Assembly: GCA_902779355.1 (NCBI GenBank)
Contig: CACZBF010000011.1
Span: 45,219 to 109,218 of the forward strand
Source: an uncultured Lachnospiraceae bacterium
GTDB lineage: Bacteria > Bacillota > Clostridia > Lachnospirales > Lachnospiraceae
Reading direction: 5' to 3'
Length of the DNA: 64,000 nt
The notes under the pieces are model-generated. The model did not search any database and was not told the origin of the DNA. It worked only from the letters and a program-made list of their open reading frames with translations. The first letter of the stretch is position 1. Every line of letters begins with the position of its first letter. Both the position numbers and the translations under genes were made by a program. Positions 1 through 8,019 of the stretch are shown piece by piece.

Positions 1-1
1 T

Positions 2-52
2 GCACAGGTTGTTTGGGAGTACCTGTTTCAGAGATTTAAGAAAAAAGAGTAA
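2..52 (+). CDS. C-terminal end of an upstream gene (partial)
   Basis: The frame starting at base 2 is open from the window edge to a TAA at 50-52 and encodes 16 residues ending in a basic-acidic tail (FQRFKKKE). That is a plausible protein C-terminus, but a second frame is also open to about base 150, so the assignment is uncertain. Nothing can be said about function. A GC-rich hairpin with a T-rich tail follows about 170 bases later. Confidence 0.35.
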   Translation, partial: AQVVWEYLFQRFKKKE

Positions 53-188
53 TATCATTCGGGCAAAGAGTAGGAGAAGGTTTACTATGGGGTTTTGGTT
101 GCGTCGGAAATTCCTATCACAATACGAAACAGTTCATGCGATTCGTACTTAAGACGTGATCAGAAAAACAGACCAGAAACATGAAGTA

Positions 189-214
189 CCTGTGGGGGTT
201 TCCATGCCCGCAGG
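189..214 (+). other. Hairpin in the 3' untranslated region before the first gene
   Basis: CCTGTGGG at 189-196 pairs with CCCGCAGG at 207-214 (one G-U pair) around a 10-base loop. There is no T-run after it, so it is not a terminator by itself. It precedes the GC-rich terminator at 220. Bases 53-188 hold nothing else that I can recognise. Confidence 0.35.
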
Positions 215-219
215 CGGTG

Positions 220-253
220 ACGGCGGCGGTTGATTTGAACGGCCGCCGTTTCT
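220..253 (+). terminator. Probable intrinsic terminator overlapping the next promoter
   Basis: ACGGCGGC at 220-227 is perfectly complementary to GCCGCCGT at 242-249, and a short T-rich tail (TTTC) follows. It would end transcription from upstream of the window. The loop contains the -35 box (235-240) of the promoter for the GH18 gene, so terminator and promoter are interleaved. Confidence 0.5.
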
Positions 254-263
254 GTGTTAAAAT
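235..263 (+). promoter_or_regulatory. Sigma-A-type promoter for the GH18 gene
   Basis: TTGAAC at 235-240 and TAAAAT at 258-263 are separated by exactly 17 bases. The predicted start near 270 gives a leader of about 30 bases that carries an AGGAGA ribosome binding site before the TTG start at 302. Confidence 0.55.
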
Positions 264-301
264 AGTGCAATCGCGAGTGTAAAACAGGAGAGAGAATACC
301 T

Positions 302-2164
302 TTGGATCAGAAAACGCCAAACAGACAAAAAGCGAGCCGACAGGCTGTAAGTCGGCAAACAACAAACCGACAAACGTCAAGCGGGCGCGCACCAAAAAGA
401 AAAGCAGCCAGAAAAAGATCAAAAGCCCCGCTGGTCGTGGCTATTGTGATCATTTTGATCATACTGATCGCGGTCGGTATGTTTTTTGTAGAAAAATATA
501 CGCCGACAAAGGAAAGAGCGGATCTGAGCGAGTATTTCGGGGTCACCTCGTCGGATGAAGTCGTGATCATCCGGAATCATGCCATTATCGACGATACCGC
601 AAAAAATATCAACGATCATCTCTATGTACCTTATTCCATGGTGCACGATACTTTGAATGATCGGTTTTATGTGGATCAGGAAGGGCTTTTGCTGTATGCA
701 AAGAATTCCAGTGAAATTGTGATCAACATCGCGGAGCAGACAACCGGGTATACGGAAAACATTTATGAAAACGGTACGGTGACGCAAACGGAGGTTCCGT
801 TTGTCTGTGCTCCGGCAGGATTGATCGACGGGGAACTGTATCTGTCATTAGAATTCGTCCAGCAGTTCACGCCGTTTGATTTTTCGTACTATGAGGAACC
901 AAGCAGGATTGTGCTGACGACCGATTTTGGCACTGTGAAAGAAGCGGCGGTCAAAAAGGATACTGCGCTGCGTGAAAAGGGCGGGATCAAAAGCCCGATC
1001 TTAAAAGATCTGGTGATCGGTGAACAGGTACAGATCCTGGAAGAGGAAGAGAATTGGTACAAAGCCTTCTCTGAAGACGGCATTACAGGCTATGTGGAGA
1101 AGAAAGCCATGGAAGAGCCAACAGAGGTCACGATCACCAGTGATTTCGTGGAGGAGACTTATACCCATATCCTACACGACGGCATCGTGAATATGGTATG
1201 GCATCAGATCACGAATCTGGAAGCAAACGATAAACTTTCTGATCTGCTTGCAGTGACAAAGGACGTCAATGTCATTTCTCCGACGTGGTTCTATTTGGAA
1301 GATACACAGGGCGGCGTTCATGATCTGGCTTCCAAAAGCTATGTGGAGACGTGCCATGCCAAGGGAATCCAGGTCTGGGGACTGGTCAGCAACTTAGAGA
1401 GCGCGGAGTTGGACGATGAGTTATTTTTATATCGCCGCAGTCTCCGGCAGAATTTCATTAACAATATGCTCGCAAAGGCGCAGGAATACAATTTGGACGG
1501 CATCAACCTTGACTTTGAGTCGATGTCCGAAGAAGTAGGCGAATCCTATGTACAGCTGGTACGGGAAATGTCGTTGGCTTGCGCGAATCAGGGACTGATC
1601 CTGTCTGTGGATCATTATGTACCTACGGAATTTACGGCGCATTATGATCGCGAGGAACAGGCAAACTTCGTGGATTACATCGTGATCATGGGGTATGATG
1701 AGCATTACGCCGGATCCGGGGAAGGGTCTGTGGCATCGCTCCCCTTTGTGGAAAACGGTGTGAAGGATACGATCGCCTATCAGGTGCCGCCGGAGCAGAT
1801 CATCCTCGGCATGCCGTTCTATACAAGAATGTGGATCGAGACACCGAAATCCGGTGCAAGCGATAAAGAGATGGCATCGGATGACTACGTGCCTTACGAA
1901 TTGGCTTCCAGAGCGATGGGGATGAAAGATCAAGACAGCCTGATTGCTGAAAAACAGCCACCCGTGATATGGCTGGAGGAAGAGGGGCAGAATTACGCGG
2001 AGTGGCCGGAAGACGGCGACATCTGTAAGATCTGGATGGAAGATGCGCGGTCTCTGGATCTGAAGCTGCAATTGATACCGAAGTATCAGTTGGGCGGTGG
2101 CGCATTCTGGAAGCTTTCTCTGGAAGAACCGTCAGTTTGGGATGTGATCGCGCAATATCTGTAA
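302..2164 (+). CDS. Membrane-anchored glycosyl hydrolase family 18 protein with SH3 domain
   Basis: 620 residues. A basic, glutamine/arginine-rich cytoplasmic segment (1-42) is followed by one hydrophobic anchor (about 43-65), a copper-amine-oxidase-N-like region (about 80-210), a bacterial SH3 domain (about 215-275) and a GH18 barrel (about 290-615). The GH18 signature DGxxxDxE is intact (Asp399 to Glu406), so it should hydrolyse beta-1,4 GlcNAc-type bonds. This architecture resembles the YaaH/SleL-type group that acts on peptidoglycan or spore cortex; I infer a cell-wall role outside the membrane. The start is TTG, chosen because an AGGAGA motif lies about 10 bases upstream and no ATG fits. 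The gene is monocistronic, between its own promoter and a bidirectional terminator. Confidence 0.85.
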   Translation: MDQKTPNRQKASRQAVSRQTTNRQTSSGRAPKRKAARKRSKAPLVVAIVIILIILIAVGMFFVEKYTPTKERADLSEYFGVTSSDEVVIIRNHAIIDDTAKNINDHLYVPYSMVHDTLNDRFYVDQEGLLLYAKNSSEIVINIAEQTTGYTENIYENGTVTQTEVPFVCAPAGLIDGELYLSLEFVQQFTPFDFSYYEEPSRIVLTTDFGTVKEAAVKKDTALREKGGIKSPILKDLVIGEQVQILEEEENWYKAFSEDGITGYVEKKAMEEPTEVTITSDFVEETYTHILHDGIVNMVWHQITNLEANDKLSDLLAVTKDVNVISPTWFYLEDTQGGVHDLASKSYVETCHAKGIQVWGLVSNLESAELDDELFLYRRSLRQNFINNMLAKAQEYNLDGINLDFESMSEEVGESYVQLVREMSLACANQGLILSVDHYVPTEFTAHYDREEQANFVDYIVIMGYDEHYAGSGEGSVASLPFVENGVKDTIAYQVPPEQIILGMPFYTRMWIETPKSGASDKEMASDDYVPYELASRAMGMKDQDSLIAEKQPPVIWLEEEGQNYAEWPEDGDICKIWMEDARSLDLKLQLIPKYQLGGGAFWKLSLEEPSVWDVIAQYL

Positions 2165-2169
2165 GTAAG

Positions 2170-2210
2170 AAAAAGCGGCCTTCGGTGATATCACCGGAAG
2201 CCGCTTTTTT
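2170..2210. terminator. Bidirectional intrinsic terminator
   Basis: A long stem (AAAAAGCGGC paired with GCCGCTTTTT, with an inner CGGTG/CACCG arm) is flanked by A-run and T-run, so it works for both converging genes (GH18 and galM). It is nearly identical to the element at 6044-6082. Confidence 0.85.
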
Positions 2211-2221
2211 GTGTCTAAAAG

Positions 2222-3256
2222 TCAGATCGTGGAGAAGTTGTAAACCGTGGTGGAGCGGAATTTCTCTCCTTTTTCCAGGACAATGGACGGAAACTCCGGA
2301 TGATTGATGCTGTCCGGATAGTGCTGGGTCTCCAGGCAAACAGCCCCAAACGGCTGATAGTCGATGCCGCCTTTTCCTTTATTGTGCAGCACATAATCAT
2401 AGACATACAGCTGCAAACCGGGCTCTTCGGTAAAGCAGGTCATCCGGATACCGCTGGTCGTGGATTTCAAAACAGCAGCTTCACGGAAACCGCTTCCGTC
2501 CAGCACCAGGCTGTGATCATAGGTGTTTCCCTTCATCTGCGGATGTACACCGTGGATATCACGCCCGATCGGCTTTGCCTCTGTAAAATCAAAAGGCGTG
2601 CCGGCAGTTTCACTGATCTTGCCGGTCGGGATCTGGAAGTCGTCAAAATCCGTCATGGCAGTGGAATCGATCATCAGAAGCTGATCCAATACCTCACCGG
2701 AATCATGTCCGTTCAGGTTGAAATAAGCGTGGTTTGTGACATTCAGGATCGTATCGGCATCGGAAACGGCTTCATAAAGGATCGAGAGCTCATTATCCTC
2801 GGACCAGTGATAGGTAACCGTCAATGTCAATTCTCCCGGGAATCCCTCTTCCATATCTGCGGAACGATAAGTCAGGATCAAGTCGTCATCCTTGATCTTC
2901 CCGTCAAAAAGCCGAAGGCCGAACCCCGTAGGTCCGCCGTGTAAAGAGTTCGGGCCGTTGTTGATCGCAAGAGTGTAGTCTTTTCCGTTCAGAGAAAAAT
3001 GCCCTTTTGCAATACGGTTTGCGACTCTTCCGCATACTGCGCCGAGTGCCGCATCGTCATGCAGATACGCGTTCATGTCCTCCAGGCCGAGTACGACATC
3101 GGTCATGGTACCGTTCTGATCCGGCACGACAAGACTCCGGATACGGGCGCCGAAGTCCAGGATCTCCACGTAAGCGCCGTTCGAGTTTTCCATATGATAG
3201 AGGCTGACAGGACGCTCATCGTCCATGACACCAAACTGTTTTTTTGTGATCGCCAT
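2222..3256 (-). CDS. galM: Aldose 1-epimerase (galactose mutarotase)
   Basis: About 344 residues from the ATG at 3256, chosen over an in-frame ATG nine codons upstream because AAAGGAGAG lies just before it and the family starts here. It interconverts alpha and beta anomers of aldoses, feeding the Leloir pathway in the cytoplasm. Family motifs are visible: a VANRIAKG segment, LHGG, the HAYFNLNGH block carrying the catalytic histidine, and the C-terminal LETQHYPD with the catalytic acidic residue region. Length is normal for the family. No galactose genes are adjacent; it is transcribed alone, convergent with the GH18 gene and divergent from the threonylcarbamoyl-AMP synthase gene. Confidence 0.93.
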   Translation of the reverse strand: MAITKKQFGVMDDERPVSLYHMENSNGAYVEILDFGARIRSLVVPDQNGTMTDVVLGLEDMNAYLHDDAALGAVCGRVANRIAKGHFSLNGKDYTLAINNGPNSLHGGPTGFGLRLFDGKIKDDDLILTYRSADMEEGFPGELTLTVTYHWSEDNELSILYEAVSDADTILNVTNHAYFNLNGHDSGEVLDQLLMIDSTAMTDFDDFQIPTGKISETAGTPFDFTEAKPIGRDIHGVHPQMKGNTYDHSLVLDGSGFREAAVLKSTTSGIRMTCFTEEPGLQLYVYDYVLHNKGKGGIDYQPFGAVCLETQHYPDSINHPEFPSIVLEKGEKFRSTTVYNFSTI

Positions 3257-3351
3257 AGTAGTCTCTCCTTTTCTATGAATCATGACCTCGAAATATTATC
3301 CCACAAAGTGACGAAACAAGCAAGTTTGTTGCGGGGAAGCGCTAAAATGTG

Positions 3352-3357
3352 TATGAT
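3352..3357 (+). promoter_or_regulatory. -10 box immediately upstream of the ywlC start
   Basis: TATGAT at 3352-3357 ends 7 bases before the ATG at 3365. No convincing -35 hexamer at 16-18 bases is visible. The expected transcription start falls on or next to the ATG, so the message may be leaderless. Confidence 0.45.
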
Positions 3358-3364
3358 GGGGGTT

Positions 3365-4432
3365 ATGAGAACGGAAATCGTGAAAATTTCAATGAAATCG
3401 GACGGAAGCGTGATCGCGCAGCAGGAGGAGATCCAAAAAGCCGGGAAGATCCTGAAGGAAGGCGGACTCGTCGCATTCCCTACCGAGACCGTATACGGGC
3501 TGGGGGGTAATGCGCTTCTGCCGGAGGCATCGCAAAAGATCTACGCCGCAAAGGGCAGACCCTCGGATAATCCTCTCATCGTCCATATTTCCCGTCACGA
3601 CGCGATGGAAGAGATCGCAGACCCCGTTCCGGAGAGCGCCCGCCTGCTTGCAGAGCGTTTCTGGCCGGGGCCTCTTACCATGATCCTGAAAAAGAAGGAG
3701 ATCGTGCCGTTGGAGACCACAGGAGGTCTTTCCACAGTTGCCATCCGTGAGCCTTCACACCCGGTGGCGTGCGCTTTGATTGAGGCCTCGGGCGGATTTG
3801 TGGCTGCGCCGAGCGCCAATCTGTCCGGGAAACCCAGTCCGACGAATGCAGAACGGGTCATCGAGGATCTGTCTGGCAGAGTCGATATGATCCTGGATAA
3901 CGGTTCGGTCGGGATCGGCCTGGAGTCTACCATCGTAGATCTGACGGAAAAAGTGCCGGTGATCCTGCGGCCCGGTTTTCTGACTTTGGAAATGGTGCGA
4001 GAGGTGCTGCCGGATACGATCCTGGACCCTGGCATTGCGGGTGTAGATACGGCGACTCCGCCGAAAGCGCCTGGCATGAAATACCGTCATTATGCCCCGA
4101 AAGCACCGTTGGTTCTGGTCGAAGGACCGGCGCAGCAGGTGATCGGAAAGATCAACGCCCTGACTGCTGAAGGAGAGGCCGAAGGGAAAAAGATCGGAAT
4201 CCTTGCAACAGAGGAGACCAAACGCTATTATAGTAAGGGAACGGTTCTTTGTATCGGGAAAAGAGCGGACGAGGAGTCGATTGCGCGGAATCTTTACGAA
4301 TGTTTGCGCAGATTTGACGAACTCTATATCGATCGGATCTATTCCGAAACTTTTCCGGACGAGGGCTTAGGACAGGCGATCATGAACCGGTTGATCAAAG
4401 CGGCCGGTCATCAGGTGATAGAGGTTTCTTAA
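3365..4432 (+). CDS. ywlC: L-threonylcarbamoyladenylate synthase, Sua5 type
   Basis: 355 residues. It makes threonylcarbamoyl-AMP from threonine, bicarbonate and ATP for the t6A modification of ANN-decoding tRNAs. The YrdC core shows PTETVYGLGGNA, KGRPSDNPL and SANLSGKPSPT; the linker PGMKYRHYAP leads into the C-terminal Sua5 domain, so this is the long form. The frame is open upstream to 2999, but that extension lies antisense to galM and does not resemble the family; ATG 3365 fits both the family N-terminus and the -10 box just upstream. There is no good ribosome binding site. It heads an operon with a YwlE-like gene, upp and a deaminase, close to the ywlC-ywlE-upp order known in Firmicutes. 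Confidence 0.92.
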   Translation: MRTEIVKISMKSDGSVIAQQEEIQKAGKILKEGGLVAFPTETVYGLGGNALLPEASQKIYAAKGRPSDNPLIVHISRHDAMEEIADPVPESARLLAERFWPGPLTMILKKKEIVPLETTGGLSTVAIREPSHPVACALIEASGGFVAAPSANLSGKPSPTNAERVIEDLSGRVDMILDNGSVGIGLESTIVDLTEKVPVILRPGFLTLEMVREVLPDTILDPGIAGVDTATPPKAPGMKYRHYAPKAPLVLVEGPAQQVIGKINALTAEGEAEGKKIGILATEETKRYYSKGTVLCIGKRADEESIARNLYECLRRFDELYIDRIYSETFPDEGLGQAIMNRLIKAAGHQVIEVS

Positions 4433-4437
4433 GAATA

Positions 4438-4896
4438 ATGACCGGTTATCAGCGTTATATTTTTGTAGATGAAAACGGCACCTGCCGCGCACCGATGGCG
4501 GCAGAGCTTTTGAAGGAATGCCTTCCGCATTATACAGGAGAGATCATCGCAAGAGGTCTCGTCGTGCTTTTTTCGGAACCTTTAAACCAAAAAGCCGATG
4601 CTGTCATGATCAGCAACGGGATCCATCTGGAGGATTACCATTCCGCAGCGTTGACGCCGGAAGATGTGGATGAAAACACCTTTGTCATCTGCTTCGAAGA
4701 TGTCCAGAAGGAGCGGATCTTAAAGGTTTTGCCTGCGACTTTTCCGGAAGGACAGGTACAGGTGCTGCATGAACTGATCGGGGACGAATTGGAGATCATG
4801 AATCCCTACGGAGCGCCTCTGACAGCCTACGGATTGTTGTATGAGTCGCTGAACAAAGCAATCTATAAACTGGCAAAGCAAATGGAAGAATCATAA
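4438..4896 (+). CDS. YwlE-type low-molecular-weight phosphatase homologue lacking catalytic residues
   Basis: 152 residues, full length for the low-molecular-weight tyrosine/arginine phosphatase fold. The P-loop normally reads V-C-x-x-N-T-C-R-S-P; here it is [10 protein letters not shown], with the nucleophilic cysteine replaced by Asp11 while Cys16 and Arg17 remain. The general-acid motif D-P-Y-G is NPYG (Asn122). Family knowledge says both changes abolish phosphatase chemistry, so I infer a binding or regulatory role, or drift. It starts 5 bases after the ywlC stop and ends 11 bases before upp, the place normally held by the arginine phosphatase YwlE. The reading frame is intact, arguing against a simple pseudogene. 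Confidence 0.8.
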   Translation: MTGYQRYIFVDENGTCRAPMAAELLKECLPHYTGEIIARGLVVLFSEPLNQKADAVMISNGIHLEDYHSAALTPEDVDENTFVICFEDVQKERILKVLPATFPEGQVQVLHELIGDELEIMNPYGAPLTAYGLLYESLNKAIYKLAKQMEES

Positions 4897-4907
4897 GGAG
4901 GAGAAGG

Positions 4908-5537
4908 ATGTCAAAGGTGCTTGTCATGGATCATCCCCTGATCCAGCACAAAATCGGGATTTTACGCAGAACGGATACGGGGACAAAGGATTTTCGAGCG
5001 CTGATCAGTGAGATCGCCATGCTGGAGTGTTATGAGGCGACCCGAGATCTGAAACTTTCCGATGTGGAGATCGAAACGCCGATCTGTAAGGCAACGGTCA
5101 AAGAGCTTTCCGGGAAAAAACTGGCGATCGTGCCGATCCTTCGCGCCGGCCTTGGGATGGTAGACGGGATGTTGACGATGATCCCGGCGGCAAAGGTTGG
5201 CCATATCGGCTTATATCGTGATCCGGAGTCGCTAAAACCGGTAGAGTATTACTGCAAACTGCCGGATGACTGCAGTGAACGAGAGGTCTTCGTGGTAGAT
5301 CCGATGCTGGCAACCGGCGGATCCTGCATCGCAGCGATCCAGATGTTGAAGGATAAAGGTGTCGGGCACATCCATCTGATGTGTATCATTGCGGCACCCG
5401 AAGGGATTGAAGCAATGCAGAATGCGCATCCGGACGTGGATATCATTGTCGGCGCAAAGGATGAGCGGCTCAATGAACACGGATATATCGTACCGGGACT
5501 CGGCGATGCCGGAGACCGGATCTTCGGAACGAAATAA
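4908..5537 (+). CDS. upp: Uracil phosphoribosyltransferase
   Basis: 209 residues, standard length. It salvages uracil with PRPP to give UMP in the cytoplasm. The PRPP-binding loop [10 protein letters not shown], the early PILRAGLGM segment and the C-terminal uracil-binding region ending PGLGDAGDR are all intact. AAGGAGGAG lies just before the ATG. It sits in the ywlC operon and is followed 15 bases later by dCMP deaminase, so two pyrimidine genes are coupled. Confidence 0.97.
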   Translation: MSKVLVMDHPLIQHKIGILRRTDTGTKDFRALISEIAMLECYEATRDLKLSDVEIETPICKATVKELSGKKLAIVPILRAGLGMVDGMLTMIPAAKVGHIGLYRDPESLKPVEYYCKLPDDCSEREVFVVDPMLATGGSCIAAIQMLKDKGVGHIHLMCIIAAPEGIEAMQNAHPDVDIIVGAKDERLNEHGYIVPGLGDAGDRIFGTK

Positions 5538-5552
5538 AAGGAGGACAGCAGC

Positions 5553-6038
5553 GTGTCAGACAAGCGAACAGACTATATCAGTTGGGATGAGTACTTTATG
5601 GGAGTGGCGATGCTTTCCGGCATGCGCAGTAAGGATCCGAACACGCAGGTGGGCGCCTGTATTGTGAGCGAAGATAACAAGATCCTTTCCATGGGCTATA
5701 ACGGCTTTCCGAATGGCTGCTCGGATGATGAGTTTCCCTGGGCGCGGGTAGGAGATCCTTTGGAAAACAAATATCTCTATACGACACACAGCGAGCTGAA
5801 TGCGATCCTCAACTTCCGCGGCGGGACACTGGAGGGCGCAAAGCTTTATGTATCGCTGTTTCCGTGCAACGAATGCGCAAAGGCGATCATCCAGAGCGGG
5901 ATACGCACGATCATCTATGATGATGATAAGTACGAAAAAACGCCCAGCGTGATCGCATCAAAGCGGATGCTGGATGCGGCAGGGGTTCGTTATTACCGAT
6001 ATGAGCACTCCGGTCGAAAGATCAAGATCGACCTGTAA
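5553..6038 (+). CDS. comEB: Deoxycytidylate deaminase
   Basis: 161 residues. It deaminates dCMP to dUMP, the thymidylate precursor. Zinc-site motifs are visible: HSELNAI (usually HAE in the wider family) with the catalytic glutamate, and PCNECAK with both cysteine ligands. The N-terminal SWDEYFMGVAM and SKDPNTQVGA segments are typical of the ComEB/dCMP deaminase group. The start is GTG with AAAGGAGGA upstream. It is the last gene of the ywlC operon and ends just before a strong terminator. Assignment is by motif; a broader cytidine-deaminase specificity cannot be excluded. Confidence 0.9.
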   Translation: MSDKRTDYISWDEYFMGVAMLSGMRSKDPNTQVGACIVSEDNKILSMGYNGFPNGCSDDEFPWARVGDPLENKYLYTTHSELNAILNFRGGTLEGAKLYVSLFPCNECAKAIIQSGIRTIIYDDDKYEKTPSVIASKRMLDAAGVRYYRYEHSGRKIKIDL

Positions 6039-6043
6039 ACAAG

Positions 6044-6082
6044 AAAAAGCGGCTTACGGTGGATCACCGTGGGCCGCTTTTT
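6044..6082. terminator. Bidirectional intrinsic terminator
   Basis: AAAAAGCGGC pairs with GCCGCTTTTT, with an inner CGGTG/CACCG stem, placed between the convergent deaminase and tyrS genes. The sequence closely matches the element at 2170-2210. Confidence 0.87.
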
Positions 6083-6096
6083 GATGCGTCATAGTT

Positions 6097-7323
6097 TTAT
6101 AACTCAATTTTTTTATAGTTTTTCTTTCCGCGTCGTACGATCATGCCGCCGGAGAAGTTGCCTTTTGAGAAGGAAGCATGGACATCGGCGCATTTTTCGT
6201 CGTTAACCGTGACGCCGCCCTGCTCAACAGCACGTCTCGCTTCGTTTCTGGATGCGGAAAGGCCGGATTTTGTCAGGATTGTCAGGATATCGATCTGATC
6301 ATCCCGGAAATCCTCTTCGGATAACCGGAAGGACGGCATGTTTTCCGTGCTGCCGGATCCGGAGAAGAGAGCCCGCGCCCCTGCTTTTGCTTTATTCGCC
6401 TCTTCTTCGCCGTGTACGAGCTTGGTCAGTTCAAAGGCGAGAATCTCTTTTGCCTCATTCAGTTTTGCGTCTTTCCATTCTGCCATCTCATCGATCTGAT
6501 CGAGCGGGAGGAATGTCAGCATACGGATGCATTTCAAGACATCCGCATCATCCACATTGCGCCAATACTGGTAAAAATCAAACGGAGAGGTCTTGTTCGG
6601 ATCGAGCCAGACCGCATTGCCTGCGGTTTTTCCCATTTTGTTGCCTTGTGCATCGGTCAGGAGTGTAATGGTCATCGCATGCGCGTCTTTTCCGAGTTTG
6701 CGCCGGATCAGTTCCGTTCCGCCCAGCATGTTGGACCACTGGTCGTCGCCACCGAACTGCATGTTGCAGTCATAATGCTGGAACAGATAGTAAAAATCAT
6801 AGGACTGCATGATCATATAGTTGAATTCGAAGAAAGATAATCCTTTTTCCATCCTTTGTTTGTAACACTCGGCGCGCAGCATATTATTGACGGAAAAATG
6901 AGGACCGACCTCGCGGAGTAACTCGATATAGTTCAGATTGAGCAGCCAGTCGGCATTGTTGACCATCTGTGCTTTCCCTTCGCCGAACTCGATGAAGCGC
7001 TCCATCTGGCGGCGGAAGCAGGCTGCGTTGTGATCAATGTCCTCTCTGGTCAGCATTTTCCGCATATCGGTCCGGCCGGAGGGATCTCCGATCATCGTTG
7101 TGCCGCCTCCGATCAAAGCGATCGGCTTGTTTCCGGCTTCCTGCAGACGTTTCATTAAGGTAAGTGCCATGAAATGTCCCGCCGTCAGAGAGTCTGCGGT
7201 ACAGTCAAATCCGATATAAAAGGTAGCCTTTCCGGCATTCACCATTTTTCTGATCTCTTCTTCGTTTGTAACCTGGGCGATCAGCCCTCTTTTGACAAGT
7301 TCTTCGTAGATTTCCATATCCAT
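6097..7323 (-). CDS. tyrS: Tyrosyl-tRNA synthetase
   Basis: 408 residues; class I synthetase charging tRNA-Tyr. The Rossmann catalytic domain holds GFDCTADSL, the tyrosine pocket region QSYDFYYL and GGDDQWSN, and the KMSKS-equivalent KMGKT; a C-terminal S4 RNA-binding domain (about 345-408) follows. The HIGH motif reads TAGH, so its first histidine is replaced by threonine; the second is kept. Two in-frame ATGs (7323 and 7317) both fit an AAAGGG site. A TTGACA-17-TATCAT promoter lies 34 bases upstream, leaving no room for a T-box leader. Confidence 0.95.
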   Translation of the reverse strand: MDMEIYEELVKRGLIAQVTNEEEIRKMVNAGKATFYIGFDCTADSLTAGHFMALTLMKRLQEAGNKPIALIGGGTTMIGDPSGRTDMRKMLTREDIDHNAACFRRQMERFIEFGEGKAQMVNNADWLLNLNYIELLREVGPHFSVNNMLRAECYKQRMEKGLSFFEFNYMIMQSYDFYYLFQHYDCNMQFGGDDQWSNMLGGTELIRRKLGKDAHAMTITLLTDAQGNKMGKTAGNAVWLDPNKTSPFDFYQYWRNVDDADVLKCIRMLTFLPLDQIDEMAEWKDAKLNEAKEILAFELTKLVHGEEEANKAKAGARALFSGSGSTENMPSFRLSEEDFRDDQIDILTILTKSGLSASRNEARRAVEQGGVTVNDEKCADVHASFSKGNFSGGMIVRRGKKNYKKIEL

Positions 7324-7356
7324 TTGCCCTTTCTGATAGATCTTTTGACCTTTTCT

Positions 7357-7385
7357 ATGATAAAAGTGGCGGGAAAGGTTGTCAA
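7357..7385 (-). promoter_or_regulatory. tyrS promoter
   Basis: Minus-strand TTGACA (7385-7380) and TATCAT (7362-7357) are 17 bases apart. The -35 box overlaps the -35 box of the divergent mntP promoter (TTGTCA, 7379-7384). Confidence 0.6.
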
Positions 7386-7408
7386 TGGAAAAGACAACGT
7401 GCTAAGAT
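7379..7408 (+). promoter_or_regulatory. mntP operon promoter
   Basis: TTGTCA (7379-7384) and TAAGAT (7403-7408) are 18 bases apart. A GTTGTC...GACAAC inverted repeat spans the -35 box and the start of the spacer, a possible operator. The leader to mntP is about 35 bases, too short for the known manganese riboswitch. Confidence 0.5.
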
Positions 7409-7449
7409 ATATAGGTTATAGAATAGGCAGAATACGATGGAGAAAAACG

Positions 7450-8019
7450 ATGTGGCTTGATGTTCTGCTGATCGGGATCGGCCTTTCCATGGATGCGTTT
7501 GCGGTCGCGACCTGTAAGGGGCTTGGCATGCGAAAGATCCGGTGGAAGCAGACGATCGTGATCGGCGTGTATTTCGGCGGATTTCAGGCGCTGATGCCGG
7601 TGATCGGGTGGCTGCTCGGCACGCGTTTTCGGATCTATATTGAGAGCGTGGACCACTGGATCGCATTCGGACTGCTTGTTTTCATCGGCGGAAAAATGAT
7701 CCTCGAAGCGGTTCGCGGCAAAGAAGAGGATACGATCGAGGAATATGATCAGCCGATCAACCATAAGGAAATGCTGCTCCTTGCGATCGCAACGAGTATT
7801 GACGCACTGGCGGTCGGGATTTCTTTTGCCGCCATCGGGACACCGATCGTGCCGGCGGCCCCTGTGATCGGTGTGATCACCTTCGGCTTGTCCGTCGCGG
7901 GTGTATGGATCGGGAATCGGTTCGGCAGCCGGTTCAAAAAGAAAGCGGAGATTGCGGGCGGCGTGATCCTGATCCTGATCGGAGTGAAAGTATTGATTGA
8001 ACATATAGGAGGATTCTGA
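7450..8019 (+). CDS. mntP: Manganese efflux pump MntP
   Basis: 189 residues; exports Mn2+ across the cytoplasmic membrane. Two homologous halves are visible, each with the conserved aspartate signature: MDAFAVATCKG near the N-terminus and SIDALAVGISFA in the second half. About six hydrophobic helices, typical length. The frame is open further upstream, but that part is antisense to tyrS; ATG 7450 matches the family start. It opens a run of ten co-directional genes reaching 19.37 kb. Its TGA overlaps the next ATG by one base (TGATG), indicating translational coupling to a Ca2+/Na+ exchanger. Confidence 0.93.
   Translation: MWLDVLLIGIGLSMDAFAVATCKGLGMRKIRWKQTIVIGVYFGGFQALMPVIGWLLGTRFRIYIESVDHWIAFGLLVFIGGKMILEAVRGKEEDTIEEYDQPINHKEMLLLAIATSIDALAVGISFAAIGTPIVPAAPVIGVITFGLSVAGVWIGNRFGSRFKKKAEIAGGVILILIGVKVLIEHIGGF

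Noticed and set aside
2999..3364. N-terminal extension of the threonylcarbamoyl-AMP synthase
   Set aside because: The open frame runs antisense to galM and through the intergenic promoter; the family N-terminus fits ATG 3365.
7409..7449. Manganese (yybP-ykoY) riboswitch before mntP
   Set aside because: The leader is only about 35-40 bases and has no matching aptamer structure.
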